Assembly (NCBI GenBank): GCA_900556665.1 | Contig: USPX01000154.1 | Location: 1-5,399, forward strand | Source: an uncultured Eubacteriales bacterium | GTDB taxonomy: Bacteria; Bacillota_A; Clostridia; Lachnospirales; Cellulosilyticaceae | DNA length: 5,399 nucleotides | Direction of reading: 5' to 3' | Shown here: positions 4,839-5,399 of the stretch, piece by piece | Numbering within the stretch: the first letter of the stretch is position 1 | How the letters are laid out: every line of letters begins with the position of its first letter | The notes under the pieces: generated by a model | The model's database searches: none | What the model was told of the DNA's origin: nothing | The model's input: only the letters and a program-made list of their open reading frames with translations | Position numbers and translations under genes: made by a program

Positions 4839-5399
4839 CTATAGCATATTGCGCACTAAATCTTCTAATGTATCTCTTTTTCTAATTTGCCTTACGTTAC
4901 CATTTGACTCGATAAGAATTTCAGCTGGTCTGAAACGTTGGTTATAGCAAGAAGCCATACAGTAACCGTAAGCACCTGCATCCATCATAGCAATAAGGTC
5001 ACCGCGTGAGGCTTCTGGAAGCATGCGGTCTTTAGCTAAGATATCACCACTTTCACAGATATTACCTACTACTGTAAGTGATGAAATAGGTGGATTTTTA
5101 ACTTCTTTTGAATAAAGTTCGATATCATGGTGAGAATCATACATAATAGGTCTTTGAAGTGTATTAAATCCAATATCAGTTCCTAAATATTTGTGCTCTG
5201 CATTTGTTTTGGTGGCAGTTACTTCACCTAAAAGTAAACCACATTCACATGGAATATAACGACCAGGTTCGATTTGGAATTGAACTTCTTTGCCATATTC
5301 TTCGCAGAAGGCTTTAAGTACCGGATCAAGTTTTTCACCTAAAGATTTGATATCAAGGCGAGCTTCCCCTTCTTGTTTGTGATATGGAATACCAAATCC
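4839..5399 (-). CDS. lysA: Diaminopimelate decarboxylase, C-terminal part (5' end beyond the window)
   Basis: LysA is a PLP enzyme that decarboxylates meso-diaminopimelate to L-lysine, the last step of lysine synthesis. The frame runs without interruption from the right edge to TAG at 4839, giving 186 residues, a little under half of the usual 415-430. The visible part starts at GFGIPY (the end of the glycine-rich PLP phosphate-binding loop) and contains IEPGRYI (43-49; the Arg contacts substrate), VVGNICESGDILAKDR (110-125) with the active-site Cys116 in CESGD, and DAGAYGYCMAS (140-150) with the tyrosine that contacts PLP. The close is YNQRFRPAEILI (152-163). The N-terminal barrel with the PLP-binding lysine lies outside, so activity cannot be judged here. 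The ATG at 5142-5144 is internal, not the start. Other fold-III decarboxylases (ornithine/arginine type) are possible but the CESGD and YNQRFRPAE pattern fits LysA best. Confidence 0.88.
   Translation of the reverse strand, partial: GFGIPYHKQEGEARLDIKSLGEKLDPVLKAFCEEYGKEVQFQIEPGRYIPCECGLLLGEVTATKTNAEHKYLGTDIGFNTLQRPIMYDSHHDIELYSKEVKNPPISSLTVVGNICESGDILAKDRMLPEASRGDLIAMMDAGAYGYCMASCYNQRFRPAEILIESNGNVRQIRKRDTLEDLVRNML

Overview
The window looks like chromosomal DNA of a low-GC Firmicute, most likely class Clostridia (inference). The reasons are AT-rich composition, strong AGGAGG-type ribosome binding sites, hairpin-plus-T-run terminators, and a tgt-yajC gene pair typical of clostridial genomes. 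Everything recognisable is housekeeping except one small sigma-factor regulatory operon. I found no mobile element, CRISPR array, tRNA or rRNA.

Left part (1-1384). A terminator at the left edge probably ends a gene outside the window. Next, on the minus strand, is a two-gene operon: an ECF-type sigma factor (737-1276), then a single-pass membrane protein (129-740) overlapping it by ATGA. The membrane protein has a short cytoplasmic N-terminus, one membrane helix and an extracytoplasmic domain resembling the C-terminal part of BlaR1-like proteins. This is the layout of a sigma factor with its membrane-bound regulator. Upstream lies a 40-bp interrupted palindrome overlapping a TATAAT box, and the leader RNA could fold to cover the sigma-factor ribosome binding site.

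Middle part (1484-4436). Chorismate synthase aroC (minus, 1558-2655) has its own terminator and a recognisable promoter. It is divergent from tgt (tRNA-guanine transglycosylase, queuosine modification of tRNA), which reads on the plus strand and is followed 18 bp later by yajC, the small Sec-translocon accessory protein, then a strong terminator. As given here, tgt is broken into two overlapping frames by a single +1 shift near 3410. Both halves keep all expected active-site and zinc-binding residues, so this is either a very recent mutation or a sequence error.

Right part (4437-5399). About 400 bp without protein genes holds a second plus-strand terminator with no gene in front of it, preceded by a GNRA-loop hairpin and a weak promoter. 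This is a candidate small RNA of about 110 nt with two C-rich unpaired stretches. A long perfect hairpin then ends lysA (diaminopimelate decarboxylase), whose C-terminal 186 residues enter from the right edge on the minus strand.

I see no clear evidence of a new multi-gene system. The points most worth checking are the tgt frameshift, the orphan terminator/small-RNA candidate and the control region of the sigma operon.
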